A stretch of 13,645 nt of DNA from TCS55 sp964343505 (GCA_964343505.1 CAYFJU010000079.1:1-13645), one strand, 5' to 3'. Counted from the stretch's first letter, positions 6,138 through 13,645 are shown. Numbers and translations: made by a program. The notes: generated by a model not told the origin, from the letters alone.

Positions 6138-7376
6138 ATGAAACACCATACTCAATTAATAATCGTTTTTAGTCTGTTCATTGGCTTTATGGGATGTAAA
6201 CTAGCTGAAGAAGACGATGGGAAAAATAACCCCAAAGAGTTAGTCGGGAAATGGTACCGAGAGGGGCTGCAAGTTGGGCTTGAAATCACCACCAATTCCA
6301 ACCAGGAATTTATCGATCTTTTCAAACCGGGAGTCGGAAGTGGATTATCCATCGCCGGGGACAATCAAAATGAAAATTTGAAATATATCAACCCCATGTT
6401 CATGTTTGAAAGGATGGATGACGATGTTGATGAAGACGATGATGGCCCTGATTTCTTTTTTGCTGCCCAGAATCTGGATTGGACTTTATTCCGAAATCCA
6501 AGTGATCTCGTGGGCCAAACATTAAAGATGTTTGTGCTCATGGAGGATGAAAACATCATTCATCACGATGATGGGAGTGAAACGGATACCACCGTGGTGC
6601 GGGCCGCTTATTTTCAGTGGGTGATCACTGATACCAGCAATTTTTTCATGGGAGACCGACCGCCGGACAGCCTGTATTTAGCTGATCGGGTTGACCCTGC
6701 TGATTTTTCTTTGGATACAACCACCCAAAAACTGATTCTAAATGATATATCTCTATATTTCGCCGAGTTTGTTCGTTTCGGCATTGACCAGGATTCATTG
6801 AAATGGGACAGTTCCAGGGTAACAGTGGCCAGCGGTGACCTGATGCCGGCCACTTTTTCAATCCCGGCCAACACGCCCACCCTTGTAGCTCCACCGTTCA
6901 TGGATGAGGAAATGATGCAAGGACCGCCTGAGGAACTGGATTTACAGGAGGACGGTAAACTCGAATTGAAGGACACCTTTCTTGATTGTGACGATTATGG
7001 GAATTGTGATACAATTACTGTCCATTTAGCCGGGGAATGGTGGACCGAAGGTACCGATACACTGATTATGGCGGTTAAAGAACCGAATGGAAATATTGAT
7101 ACCGTTGATCTCCAATACGTGGTCACCGCCAATGATTTAAAAATCATACATCGCGAAGATCCCTGCGAAGATGATGATGAATCGGAATCAGAAGCAGATT
7201 GTAGAGAAGAAATCGCCATGGGATTAATCGGCCTGCAGCCTAGCAGTGTCACATCCCTGGAAGTGGTCATGAATCTTGTGTTTAAGAAAGCAACGGTTAC
7301 AAGTATTATCCCTGCCAATAGTCTGAAGGGTTCCAGGCAATATTCTATGCCAAGGTGGTTAGGACTAATTCCTTAG
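6138..7376 (+). CDS. Acidic putative lipoprotein, possibly lipocalin-like
   Basis: The frame is open from 6012, but the ATG at 6138 is preferred. It follows AAAGGA by seven bases and puts a hydrophobic signal (residues 6-19) ending in FMGC (C20) at the N-terminus, a plausible lipobox. The upstream in-frame stretch lies opposite the start of the divergent cold-shock gene. The 412-residue product is very acidic. It has one Asp-rich run resembling calcium loops (DDDVDEDDDGPD, about residue 95) and a second (CEDDDESESEADC) bracketed by two cysteines. Two short segments, LVGKWYREG near the start and LAGEWWTEG in the last third, resemble the opening strand of lipocalin-like domains, hinting at two such units. 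No confident family. It probably sits in the outer membrane and ends at the terminator at 7397-7453. Confidence 0.75.
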   Translation: MKHHTQLIIVFSLFIGFMGCKLAEEDDGKNNPKELVGKWYREGLQVGLEITTNSNQEFIDLFKPGVGSGLSIAGDNQNENLKYINPMFMFERMDDDVDEDDDGPDFFFAAQNLDWTLFRNPSDLVGQTLKMFVLMEDENIIHHDDGSETDTTVVRAAYFQWVITDTSNFFMGDRPPDSLYLADRVDPADFSLDTTTQKLILNDISLYFAEFVRFGIDQDSLKWDSSRVTVASGDLMPATFSIPANTPTLVAPPFMDEEMMQGPPEELDLQEDGKLELKDTFLDCDDYGNCDTITVHLAGEWWTEGTDTLIMAVKEPNGNIDTVDLQYVVTANDLKIIHREDPCEDDDESESEADCREEIAMGLIGLQPSSVTSLEVVMNLVFKKATVTSIIPANSLKGSRQYSMPRWLGLIP

Positions 7377-7396
7377 ACATTTCCACCTTCATGACG

Positions 7397-7453
7397 AAAA
7401 AGCCCCGCTTTTAACCTTTTTGAGTTTCCCCCTATTGGTTAAGCGGGGCTTTT
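7397..7453. terminator. Bidirectional intrinsic terminator
   Basis: AAAAAGCCCCGCTT (7397-7410) pairs with AAGCGGGGCTTTT (7441-7453). Inside these, AACC (7413-7416) pairs with GGTT (7437-7440), giving a stem of about 13 GC-rich pairs with a two-base bulge and a loop of about 20 bases. The stem is flanked by A-run and T-run on opposite sides, so it can terminate transcription both ways. It serves the plus-strand lipoprotein gene ending at 7376 and the minus-strand seven-gene operon ending at 7432. The right arm is part of the last codons of the EamA gene, and that gene's stop codon lies in the loop. Confidence 0.85.
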
Positions 7454-8280
7454 GCTTTCCGATGCTTTAAATAACTCCGGCCGAGTGAACCAACCAGGAC
7501 CATAATAGCGCCGACCAAGGACCATTTCCCAATTGTCTCCCTGACAAAAAGAAATACCCAGACAGGGTTTAATACCGGCTCGATCATTCCAATCAAAATC
7601 GCATCAATGGCCGGTAAATATTTCAGAACCAGGGTGTAAAGAATATAGGGAATTCCCAGTTGAAAGATCCCCAGAAACAGTAAAATAATCCAATCTGAAA
7701 CTTGTGAGTCTGCAATGGAATCAACCAAAAACGGTGTGCACACCAAGGCCGTAAGCAGATTCCCTAATAGTACGATTTCGAAAGCTGAAGATTCTTTTTG
7801 TTTACGGACGATCACCGTAACTAAGGCCAAACATACGCCCGCCCCCAAGGCCATGATATTCCCCCAAAAGCCGTATAGGGTAAGTTCATCCATGAAGAAC
7901 AGGCCCATGCCCAGGAACATGACGCCCATAGCAAAAAGATCGAATTTCGTTACCCGTTCATTCAACATATAATACCCGAAGATCACCACGTACATAGGGG
8001 CCGTGAATTCCAAAAAGATCGCATTGGCGGCCGTTGTGAGTTTCATGGAGGCCACATACAACATAACCATCCCGCAATAGGCCAGTGCGCCGATGATTGT
8101 CTCCTTATCCCGGTTAAACTTGGGCCGGCGGATATAGATGAGAAAAACCATTGCTGCCACAAAACTCCGTGCACCGGTGATGGCTACTGGATTCATATCT
8201 ACCAGTTTGATGAAAACACCACCGGAACTAAAAAGAATTGCCGTAAGGATGAGGATCCAATGAGCGGTAGATGATTTCAT
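7432..8280 (-). CDS. EamA/DMT-family transporter
   Basis: The 282-residue protein is almost entirely hydrophobic, with about ten transmembrane segments arranged as two EamA repeats, the usual size and layout of the drug/metabolite transporter superfamily. Recognisable features are the SSGGVFIKLV region in the first helix, RSFVAAMVFLIY in the second and the late stretch EPVLNPVWVFLFVRETIG, a typical EamA second-repeat signature. It should export or import a small metabolite across the inner membrane; the substrate cannot be read from sequence. Its ATG overlaps the stop of the upstream cytochrome gene by four bases, making it the last gene of the seven-gene operon. Its final codons form one arm of the terminator at 7397-7453. 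Confidence 0.92.
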   Translation of the reverse strand: MKSSTAHWILILTAILFSSGGVFIKLVDMNPVAITGARSFVAAMVFLIYIRRPKFNRDKETIIGALAYCGMVMLYVASMKLTTAANAIFLEFTAPMYVVIFGYYMLNERVTKFDLFAMGVMFLGMGLFFMDELTLYGFWGNIMALGAGVCLALVTVIVRKQKESSAFEIVLLGNLLTALVCTPFLVDSIADSQVSDWIILLFLGIFQLGIPYILYTLVLKYLPAIDAILIGMIEPVLNPVWVFLFVRETIGKWSLVGAIMVLVGSLGRSYLKHRKAKAPLNQ

Positions 8281-10349
8281 TCATCTTCCAATTCTTTTAA
8301 CATGTTGCGCGCCTGAATATTATTGGGTGCGATCGTTAACAATTGTTTCAATTGATCTTTCGCTTTTTCAGTTCTCCCTTGGTTTTTGTAAATCAAGGCC
8401 AGGTTGCCAAAAGCGGGGAGATAGTTGGGATTGAGAACCAAAATATTTTTAAATTCCGCCTCGGCCAAATTCAACTGGTTATCCGCCAAATAAATGGACC
8501 CTTTATTATTCCGCGCTTCAATGAAATCAGGTTCAAGCTGCAAGGCATCCTCCAAATATTTGAGACTCTCACCACTATTGCGGTATTTGTGAAACAGCAA
8601 ATCGCCGAGGTTATTATAGGATGCTGCATACCAAGGATTGAGTTCAATCGCTTTTAAATAAGCTTTTTTCGCTTCGCCTGACCGATTCAAATCGGTTAAT
8701 ACGTTGCCTAAATTATTATAGACAATTTCATTCTCAGGATAGATGGACAGCGCCTTGCGGTAAGCACCTTCGGCTTGGGCATATTGTTTTTTATTTTGAT
8801 ATATAATCCCAAGTTGAACCCATACATCTGCAAAGCCCGGGTTGATATTGGTTAATAATTTGAATTGTGTTTCAGCCTGTTCCAAATTCCCGGAATGGAA
8901 TAAGGCCTTGCCATAAAAGAATCGTCCTTTTTCATGACGCGGACTCTTTAAAAGACCGTTCTTCAATAGGGGAATGGCCCATCCTAAATATTTTTCTTTA
9001 GGGTCTTTAGATTCATACAGTTTAACGTAGGCGATCCCTTTTCTTAAGTCAGCCAATTCATCTGTTTCCTCAAAAAAACTCCTTAATCGTATGGGGTCTG
9101 TTCGCTCCATCAGTTTCAGGACTTCCGACTTTCCGTATGATTTAATCCGACGCCGAATCCAATGGTCGGTCACGTTCACGTGAGGAATATCACTGGTTCC
9201 CGAACTGCGCATATGGCAATTGATGCAATTCGCTTCCGGATTGTGCGCCACGTCACCCAAAGATGGTGATAGGGAAGCAGATGGGTGACAGGACATACAG
9301 GTTTCATTAAAAACTTCATTTGTCAAGGTTTGGACAGGAACATGGGGGTTATGACAAGTAGTACAGTTAAGCTCGCCGGCGCTTTCGGTAAAACATTTGC
9401 TCAATACCATGCGGGCTCCTTGGCTGGCGATGCGAAAATTTTCCGGGTCCAAGTTATCCTCAACATAAATAGAACGGAACACCTGTTGGGATTGGCCCGG
9501 GCGAAAGTCTGTCCAAGAATTGTTGCCTTTCAATACGGAAAGTTCCCCTTGGAGGTGGCACTGAAAACAGACATCCAGCTGGCGTTCCTTGCTGAGTTTG
9601 GCAGAATTCACAATGCGCGGATCGCCCTGTCCGGCCTTAGAAGGGTCCTGTTCACCGTATAATTGGAATTCCACATGATCTTTTCCCGGTCCGTGGCACC
9701 GCTCACACCCAATCCCTAAGGGAATAGGATTTCTGAATTGGTTGAGGGAATAGGTATTGAAATCAGCATATCCATTGTGGCAGGTTATGCATTTCTGAAT
9801 GATGGGGCGTGAAAAACGGGAATTATTTTTATCATACCCAGGACTCATATCCCAGATACCTTTTTTCGCATACCAGGTGACCGGCATTTCAACCATCCGG
9901 CCATTGATCTGCGCCAGGTAACTGCGGGTGTGATTCCCGGAACCGATAACAAAATCCACTCGCCGCTTCAATTCATGGATACGGTTTCCCCATCCATCCG
10001 TTCGGTATTCAACCTGGTAATATTGCCCACCGGATTCTTCCATTTCATAGTGCAGATTTGATTTGGGATCATCGACATGATTTTGGGACGTATAATTCTC
10101 AATTTGATTGGCCTTCGCCGGTAAATAGAAAGAGCGCCCCATGCCTGTTTGTTTATATGTCCGGTAGATATCCTCATGACAAAAAGTACATTCTGTGTCC
10201 CCCACAAACCCCTGGTCTTTCATTGAAAGTTGGGCTTCTGGAACAGGTGATTTAGATGACGAAGTTTTGGATTTTTCCTTCGCACACGATGAAATCAATA
10301 CAGTCGATACAACACTACTCAACCATAATTGAACCAGGGCCTTCTTCAT
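8277..10349 (-). CDS. Seven-haem c-type cytochrome/TPR lipoprotein
   Basis: The 690-residue protein begins with a lipoprotein signal whose lipobox is LISSC (C22). The central part carries seven CXXCH haem-attachment motifs, starting at residues 54, 187, 215, 261, 329, 351 and 375, with extra histidines such as those in GNHTRS and HNPHVP that could be distal ligands. The style resembles cytochrome c554/doubled-CXXCH proteins. From about residue 475 to the end there are roughly six tetratricopeptide repeats (for example EIVYNNLGNVLTDLNRSGEA), a protein-binding scaffold. It is likely a periplasm- or envelope-anchored electron-transfer protein. Electron partners are unknown. No ribosome-binding site is visible before the ATG; the preceding stop is 12 bases upstream, so translational coupling is probable. 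Confidence 0.93.
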   Translation of the reverse strand: MKKALVQLWLSSVVSTVLISSCAKEKSKTSSSKSPVPEAQLSMKDQGFVGDTECTFCHEDIYRTYKQTGMGRSFYLPAKANQIENYTSQNHVDDPKSNLHYEMEESGGQYYQVEYRTDGWGNRIHELKRRVDFVIGSGNHTRSYLAQINGRMVEMPVTWYAKKGIWDMSPGYDKNNSRFSRPIIQKCITCHNGYADFNTYSLNQFRNPIPLGIGCERCHGPGKDHVEFQLYGEQDPSKAGQGDPRIVNSAKLSKERQLDVCFQCHLQGELSVLKGNNSWTDFRPGQSQQVFRSIYVEDNLDPENFRIASQGARMVLSKCFTESAGELNCTTCHNPHVPVQTLTNEVFNETCMSCHPSASLSPSLGDVAHNPEANCINCHMRSSGTSDIPHVNVTDHWIRRRIKSYGKSEVLKLMERTDPIRLRSFFEETDELADLRKGIAYVKLYESKDPKEKYLGWAIPLLKNGLLKSPRHEKGRFFYGKALFHSGNLEQAETQFKLLTNINPGFADVWVQLGIIYQNKKQYAQAEGAYRKALSIYPENEIVYNNLGNVLTDLNRSGEAKKAYLKAIELNPWYAASYNNLGDLLFHKYRNSGESLKYLEDALQLEPDFIEARNNKGSIYLADNQLNLAEAEFKNILVLNPNYLPAFGNLALIYKNQGRTEKAKDQLKQLLTIAPNNIQARNMLKELEDE

Positions 10350-10361
10350 TCGGGAGGAATG

Positions 10362-11096
10362 TTAGTTTTTTTCGTCCTGATTTTCGGGAATTGATTCTTC
10401 ATCCAACCCGGGATCCTCTATGGGAAGTTCTTCTTCAGTCTGTATAATCTTTAAATGATCATAGACAATATCCAGGTGTAGTTTGCGATATTTAATCACC
10501 ATGGCGGTGGAGGTGGCAGCGATTACCCGTTGAAAGCGGGGTTCCATGTAGGGATAGATCCAGGCATATTCCCTGGTCGGCTTGGAAATGTCCACCAAGC
10601 CTAATGTTTTGTCATCCCTGCCAAACGTGAATCCCATAAGTTGATTCCGTTCAAAATCTTTTGGATTCTTGGAAGCAAAATATTCCTTCACGCGAATAGT
10701 GTCACCTTTCGTATAGGCAATGGAATCCCGGACTACCCATTTAACATCGGGCTGGTTCAAATCGGTGAATTCACACCTGAGGTAGGGCGACCAAGGCCCT
10801 TTTTCCGGCGGGTATTCGCAATAACATTCCCAGTTGGCCTGACCCTCATCTCTCATGAAAAATTCAATTGAAGCGATGGGCCAATCGGACGTCCTAAAGT
10901 CTGTATACAAAAACCGTGTGGGGCGGTCCTGAATATTTTCAGATCGGAAGGGGCCCATTTCCAGGGTCCAGGCACTTTCGCCGCTCCTGATTTTCAGTTT
11001 CTCCGCCAGGTCCAGGTCCAGGGGCACAATAATGTTGGTGCCTGTAAAGATACAGCCAATCACAAGCAGGGGTAAAAATGGTATGAGTTTTTTCAT
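10362..11096 (-). CDS. Putative lipoprotein of unknown function, upstream of the cytochrome
   Basis: The 244-residue product starts with a short lipoprotein signal ending LVIGC (C15). The mature part is rich in aromatics and looks beta-rich, for example WECYCEYPPEK (89-99), EYAWIYPYMEP and a KYRKLHLDIVYDHL segment. It has three cysteines beyond the lipid site: C91, C93 and C108. The last 25 residues are strongly acidic. I do not recognise a family. The start overlaps the stop of the DUF4442 gene by four bases, and the stop lies 12 bases before the cytochrome start. Its position suggests an envelope partner of the cytochrome, but that is inference from order alone. Confidence 0.7.
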   Translation of the reverse strand: MKKLIPFLPLLVIGCIFTGTNIIVPLDLDLAEKLKIRSGESAWTLEMGPFRSENIQDRPTRFLYTDFRTSDWPIASIEFFMRDEGQANWECYCEYPPEKGPWSPYLRCEFTDLNQPDVKWVVRDSIAYTKGDTIRVKEYFASKNPKDFERNQLMGFTFGRDDKTLGLVDISKPTREYAWIYPYMEPRFQRVIAATSTAMVIKYRKLHLDIVYDHLKIIQTEEELPIEDPGLDEESIPENQDEKN

Positions 11097-11575
11097 TTTT
11101 CTTTCATGGATAGGGTGATGGTGAATTCCGCCACCGGTTCATCACCGAATTGATTCGGAACCGTGGCAATAACCGGTACGGGGAGGTTGACACGTTCCCC
11201 GGTGCTGATGGCCTGTTCGACCGCTGCTGCAATGGCTTTGCTTTCTTTGCAAATATAATGAACATCCCCTTCGGCCCGTTTGAAGAAATCTGCTTTGAGA
11301 TCTTTAAAAATGAGAATCACATTCCGCTTCGATTCTCGAATCTTCAGCATGGCGGTAAAACCGGTCACCATATCCACACCCACCACCATGGCGCCGATAT
11401 ACATGGATCGGACATGGTTCCGGGTACGGCGATCCAAAGGCATCAATAATTCAACTCCCTCATCAGTGATGTCAAAAATTTTCGGCCGACAATAATGGAT
11501 CAGCCTAACTTTTGTCAATCCGAAATACCATAAGTACAGGTTATACTTAAACCGATCCGCTGCCGTTAAAGCCAT
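11093..11575 (-). CDS. DUF4442 hotdog-fold protein, possible thioesterase
   Basis: The 160-residue protein fits DUF4442 (PF14539), a member of the hotdog thioesterase superfamily. The characteristic stretch is RNHVRSMYIGAM (52-63), followed by a long hydrophobic helix segment (to about residue 75) and alternating strands such as RNVILIFKDLKADFFKRA and PVAEFTITLSMKEK. Hotdog proteins of this kind usually act on acyl-CoA or acyl-carrier thioesters, but catalytic residues for DUF4442 are not well established, so the substrate is open. It has no signal peptide. The start lies two bases after the cupin stop, and its stop overlaps the lipoprotein start by four bases, so coupling is very likely. Confidence 0.82.
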   Translation of the reverse strand: MALTAADRFKYNLYLWYFGLTKVRLIHYCRPKIFDITDEGVELLMPLDRRTRNHVRSMYIGAMVVGVDMVTGFTAMLKIRESKRNVILIFKDLKADFFKRAEGDVHYICKESKAIAAAVEQAISTGERVNLPVPVIATVPNQFGDEPVAEFTITLSMKEK

Positions 11576-11577
11576 CC

Positions 11578-12042
11578 TTAATCTGCCTCTCTCTGGGCTT
11601 TCAGTTTTTTATTGATCCCAATCACCTTTTCATTCCCCTCATACCAGGGCGGCAGGTTGTCCCAGTCTGGAATACCATCATCAATTAATGTTGAACTACT
11701 GGCCTTTCGCGGAAATCCATCCGCCGGCAGGGCGCCTAAAATCAGGCATACCAATTCAGAATTATCATCAGCCTTGAGGCAGCGCCGGGCGATGGCATCC
11801 ACCTTGACCATATCTCCCGGAGACAGGTCAATAATTTCACCGTCTATGTAAATAATGCCCTTGCCACCCAAGACAATATATACCTCTTCCTGATTTTCAT
11901 GCTGATGGATAAAGGTGTAGCCTTTTCCTGCCGGAATGCGGGCAAAGGACGTAGCCACACCCTTTAGGTCTAACACATCCCTGAGATTGGTCAGCCAAGG
12001 ATCAAGGTTTTCAAAATCGTATGATTTTTTCCTGTAATTCAT
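11578..12042 (-). CDS. Cupin-domain protein with a single intact metal motif
   Basis: The 154-residue protein has one cupin barrel. The first metal motif is intact: HQHENQEEVYIVLGGKG, with H46, H48 and E52 or E53 as expected ligands. The second motif keeps PGD (75-77) but reads VDAIARRCLKA where a fourth ligand histidine is usual, so metal binding may be incomplete or use a different residue. The C-terminal 50 residues (from about PADGFPRKA) include a WDNLPPWYEG segment and a basic tail. It is likely cytosolic with an unknown small-molecule role. GAGGAGATGAA before the ATG is a good ribosome-binding site. It lies 13 bases after the SDR stop and two bases before the DUF4442 start. Confidence 0.85.
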   Translation of the reverse strand: MNYRKKSYDFENLDPWLTNLRDVLDLKGVATSFARIPAGKGYTFIHQHENQEEVYIVLGGKGIIYIDGEIIDLSPGDMVKVDAIARRCLKADDNSELVCLILGALPADGFPRKASSSTLIDDGIPDWDNLPPWYEGNEKVIGINKKLKAQREAD

Positions 12043-12055
12043 TTCATCTCCTCAT

Positions 12056-12724
12056 TTACCAAGGGAGTTCTTCCCCCTTGAAATTGATAAACTTTCCGCT
12101 GATATCTTTCCCCTCATCCAACACCTTTAGCATTCCCGCAACAGATCGCTTCGTGGATACGGGTGCAATGGGTGTACCCATCCGCGTCCGCACCCATCCA
12201 GGGTGAAAGGAGACAACCCTAATCCCTTTGCCCTTTAAATCCTGATGAAGATTTTTCGTAACCATATTCAGAGCTGCCTTAGAAATGCGGTAGCTGTAGT
12301 AACTGCCGCTGGTATCATCGATACTGCCCATGAGAGATGACATGTTGACAATGGTGGATCCCTTTTCCAATAATGCCAGGCAATGTTTTGTAACAAAGAG
12401 CGGCCCAAGCGTATTGGTTTTGAACGTTTCCAAGTGGTCATCCATTTCAATATTTTGGAGTTTGGAAAAGCCGCTGATACCCGCATTGTTAATCAGCAAG
12501 TCTAACGGTTTTGTTTTCGATTTCAATCGCTCCACCGCCGCCTGAATGGAATCTTCATCCTTCACATCCAGGGCAATAATATTTTCATCTGAAATTATTT
12601 TTTTTAGCTTATCGGCACTTTCCGGTTCGCGGCAGCCTGCATATACAGCCTCACCTCTTTCGGATAGCTGCTTCACCCACTCCAGGCCAATGCCCCTGTT
12701 TCCGCCAGTGATTAAACAATTCAT
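12056..12724 (-). CDS. Short-chain dehydrogenase/reductase (SDR)
   Basis: The 222-residue protein has the classical SDR elements: the cofactor glycine motif TGGNRGIG (6-13), LDVKDED for the second nucleotide contact (52-58), NNAG (79-82), a catalytic serine in NMSS (129-130) and YxxxK as Y145 and K149 in YRISKAALN. The stretch MSSLMGSI and the YRISKAALN context resemble the sniffer/carbonyl-reductase subgroup. It should be a cytosolic NAD(P)-dependent oxidoreductase; cofactor preference and substrate are not evident. Its ATG directly follows the TAA of the upstream hydrolase gene. The ribosome-binding site AAGGGGG lies inside the end of that gene. Confidence 0.92.
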   Translation of the reverse strand: MNCLITGGNRGIGLEWVKQLSERGEAVYAGCREPESADKLKKIISDENIIALDVKDEDSIQAAVERLKSKTKPLDLLINNAGISGFSKLQNIEMDDHLETFKTNTLGPLFVTKHCLALLEKGSTIVNMSSLMGSIDDTSGSYYSYRISKAALNMVTKNLHQDLKGKGIRVVSFHPGWVRTRMGTPIAPVSTKRSVAGMLKVLDEGKDISGKFINFKGEELPW

Positions 12725-13468
12725 TTATTTCCCCCTTCCAAAGTATTGATCCATGACCCAAGTGACGGACCAGTTATGTCCAAGCCTTCTGCCATTGTTA
12801 AAGGCCGCCGGCAGTTGGACAACTTCACTTCCGTCAATATCAAGCACCTGCGGATCGATCGTTAAATCCTTAAAAGCGCCGTCCTGCTCATGAACCGTCC
12901 GCCATTGGACCAGGTTGTTAGTGAGGGACAGATTGTTAAAGCGCGGATATTCGGGACAATTTTTCTCCAGTCGGGAATGCCCGACCAGTGGCGCTGCGAT
13001 GGCATGGATATCCATGGATACATCAAAATGATCATCTGCCAAACTGGTCACAATCACACCGCCATAACTGTGGCCGAATAAATTAATATGGGTAATATTC
13101 GGCTCTGCTGATACCAGGGAATCAATGACAGATTTCAATCGGCCGCCTGCCGCACCGGGGCATTGACTCCAATCCCAGCGGTAATAATAAATTTGGTTTC
13201 CGGATGTGGCCATTTTGCGCAAGGCATACACCCATTCATATCCCTGAGAACCATAACCATGGACGGCCATGAATACTGTGTCCATTTTCGCCCGATCCGT
13301 TTTAACGGCATGAAGCCCCATCGGTCTTTCCTGCAGAAAGAGACCTGATTCTTTAACATCATCCCCCAGCTTCAGGTCGGCAAAGGCAATCCCCGTATTG
13401 GATTTTTGCTGACACCCTGCCAGGATGAACAGGATTAATAAGGTCAGTTTATTGAATCGTTTGAACAT
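12725..13468 (-). CDS. Alpha/beta-hydrolase putative lipoprotein, first gene of the operon
   Basis: The 247-residue product starts with a lipoprotein signal ending LAGC (C19). The body shows an HGYG oxyanion motif (70-73) and the nucleophile elbow GHSYGG with S134. H231 in RLGHNWS is the best candidate for the catalytic histidine; the acid is uncertain. A YYYRWDWSQCPG segment (94-105) before the nucleophile elbow is unusual and may be substrate-contacting. It is expected to be an envelope-anchored serine esterase or lipase of unknown substrate. It is the first gene of the seven-gene minus-strand operon. Its stop codon abuts the SDR start (TAAATG). No clear ribosome-binding site precedes its ATG. 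Confidence 0.85.
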   Translation of the reverse strand: MFKRFNKLTLLILFILAGCQQKSNTGIAFADLKLGDDVKESGLFLQERPMGLHAVKTDRAKMDTVFMAVHGYGSQGYEWVYALRKMATSGNQIYYYRWDWSQCPGAAGGRLKSVIDSLVSAEPNITHINLFGHSYGGVIVTSLADDHFDVSMDIHAIAAPLVGHSRLEKNCPEYPRFNNLSLTNNLVQWRTVHEQDGAFKDLTIDPQVLDIDGSEVVQLPAAFNNGRRLGHNWSVTWVMDQYFGRGK

Positions 13469-13511
13469 GGGTTTCTGATTGAAAATTCGAAAGGAATTTA
13501 CCCATAATGCG

Positions 13512-13517
13512 ATTATA
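13512..13517 (-). promoter_or_regulatory. Possible -10 box for the seven-gene minus-strand operon
   Basis: On the minus strand these bases read TATAAT, a perfect -10 hexamer, about 43 bases before the first start of the operon. With a spacer of 16 or 17 bases the -35 position reads GATGTT or CGATGT, which is a poor match. The match is therefore suggestive only. Bases 13469-13645 otherwise hold a small dyad and no convincing gene. Confidence 0.35.
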
Positions 13518-13591
13518 TAGGATTAAAATGATGAACATCGTGCCTGCTTGGAGGAACGGTAGTGTTGGCAGGAATCATTTTTACACCATCG

Positions 13592-13623
13592 TTATTAAAC
13601 TGGCATCAGTTAGTCGTAATAAT
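13592..13623. repeat. Small dyad upstream of the minus-strand operon
   Basis: AACTG (13598-13602) and CAGTT (13607-13611) form a perfect short dyad around GCAT. TTATTA (13592-13597) and TAATAA (13618-13623) add outer, imperfectly spaced arms. The element lies about 75-105 bases upstream of the possible -10 box, on the 5' side of the operon. It could be an operator for a regulator, but dyads this small occur by chance. Confidence 0.2.
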
Positions 13624-13645
13624 TATGCTCATATTTCGAATAAAA

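Noticed and set aside
6614..6976. Minus-strand frame of 120 codons opposite the acidic lipoprotein
   Set aside because: It is Ser-rich low-complexity sequence antisense to Asp/Glu-rich coding sequence, with no domain and no translation signals.
9285..9662. Plus-strand frame of 125 codons opposite the cytochrome gene
   Set aside because: It runs antisense to the region encoding the fourth to sixth haem motifs, has no recognisable domain and no ribosome-binding site. It is a shadow frame of the cytochrome coding sequence.
13528..13645. Plus-strand open frame running off the right edge, with two in-frame ATGs (13528, 13531) and an AGGA just upstream
   Set aside because: Only 39 codons are visible and the translation resembles no known family. 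It overlaps the likely promoter region of the minus-strand operon. A frame this short can be open by chance, and the continuation lies outside the window.

Overview
The window looks like a chromosomal segment of a marine-type bacterium of the FCB group, possibly Marinimicrobia (SAR406) or a relative. The main evidence is the C-terminal type IX secretion (T9SS) sorting domain on the gene at 4310-5842, with its NPFNP signature. Many small lipoproteins, a DUF1800/DUF1501 pair and a multihaem cytochrome fused to TPRs fit the same picture. Lineage is an inference from protein style, not a measured phylogeny. I see no tRNA, rRNA, CRISPR array, transposase, phage gene or plasmid function.

Left edge (1-778): a two-gene minus-strand unit, a small duplicated membrane protein followed by YbjQ, with a possible hairpin terminator behind it. 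It is divergent from the next block.

Plus-strand block (779-5842): six tightly packed genes that read as one operon. They encode an MBL-fold hydrolase, a small exported protein, a cysteine-rich lipoprotein, an alpha/beta-hydrolase esterase, a DUF1800 protein and a DUF1501 protein. The last two form a known but functionally obscure pair. Here the DUF1501 protein carries both a Tat-type N-terminus and a T9SS C-terminal domain. The DUF1800 partner has a twin-arginine motif but no hydrophobic segment after it. This pair is the most interesting feature of the window.

Middle (5846-7376): a divergent cold-shock-domain protein on the minus strand, back to back with an acidic lipoprotein on the plus strand. 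The lipoprotein ends at a strong, probably bidirectional terminator (7397-7453).

Right block, minus strand (13468 down to 7432): seven genes with gaps of 0-13 bases or 4-base overlaps, almost certainly one operon. In transcription order they are an alpha/beta-hydrolase lipoprotein, a short-chain dehydrogenase, a cupin, a DUF4442 hotdog protein, an unknown lipoprotein, a seven-haem cytochrome/TPR lipoprotein and an EamA-family transporter. A -10-like TATAAT lies about 43 bases before the first start. No single pathway can be read from this set. The gene packing suggests co-expression, with envelope-anchored redox and hydrolase parts plus cytosolic enzymes.
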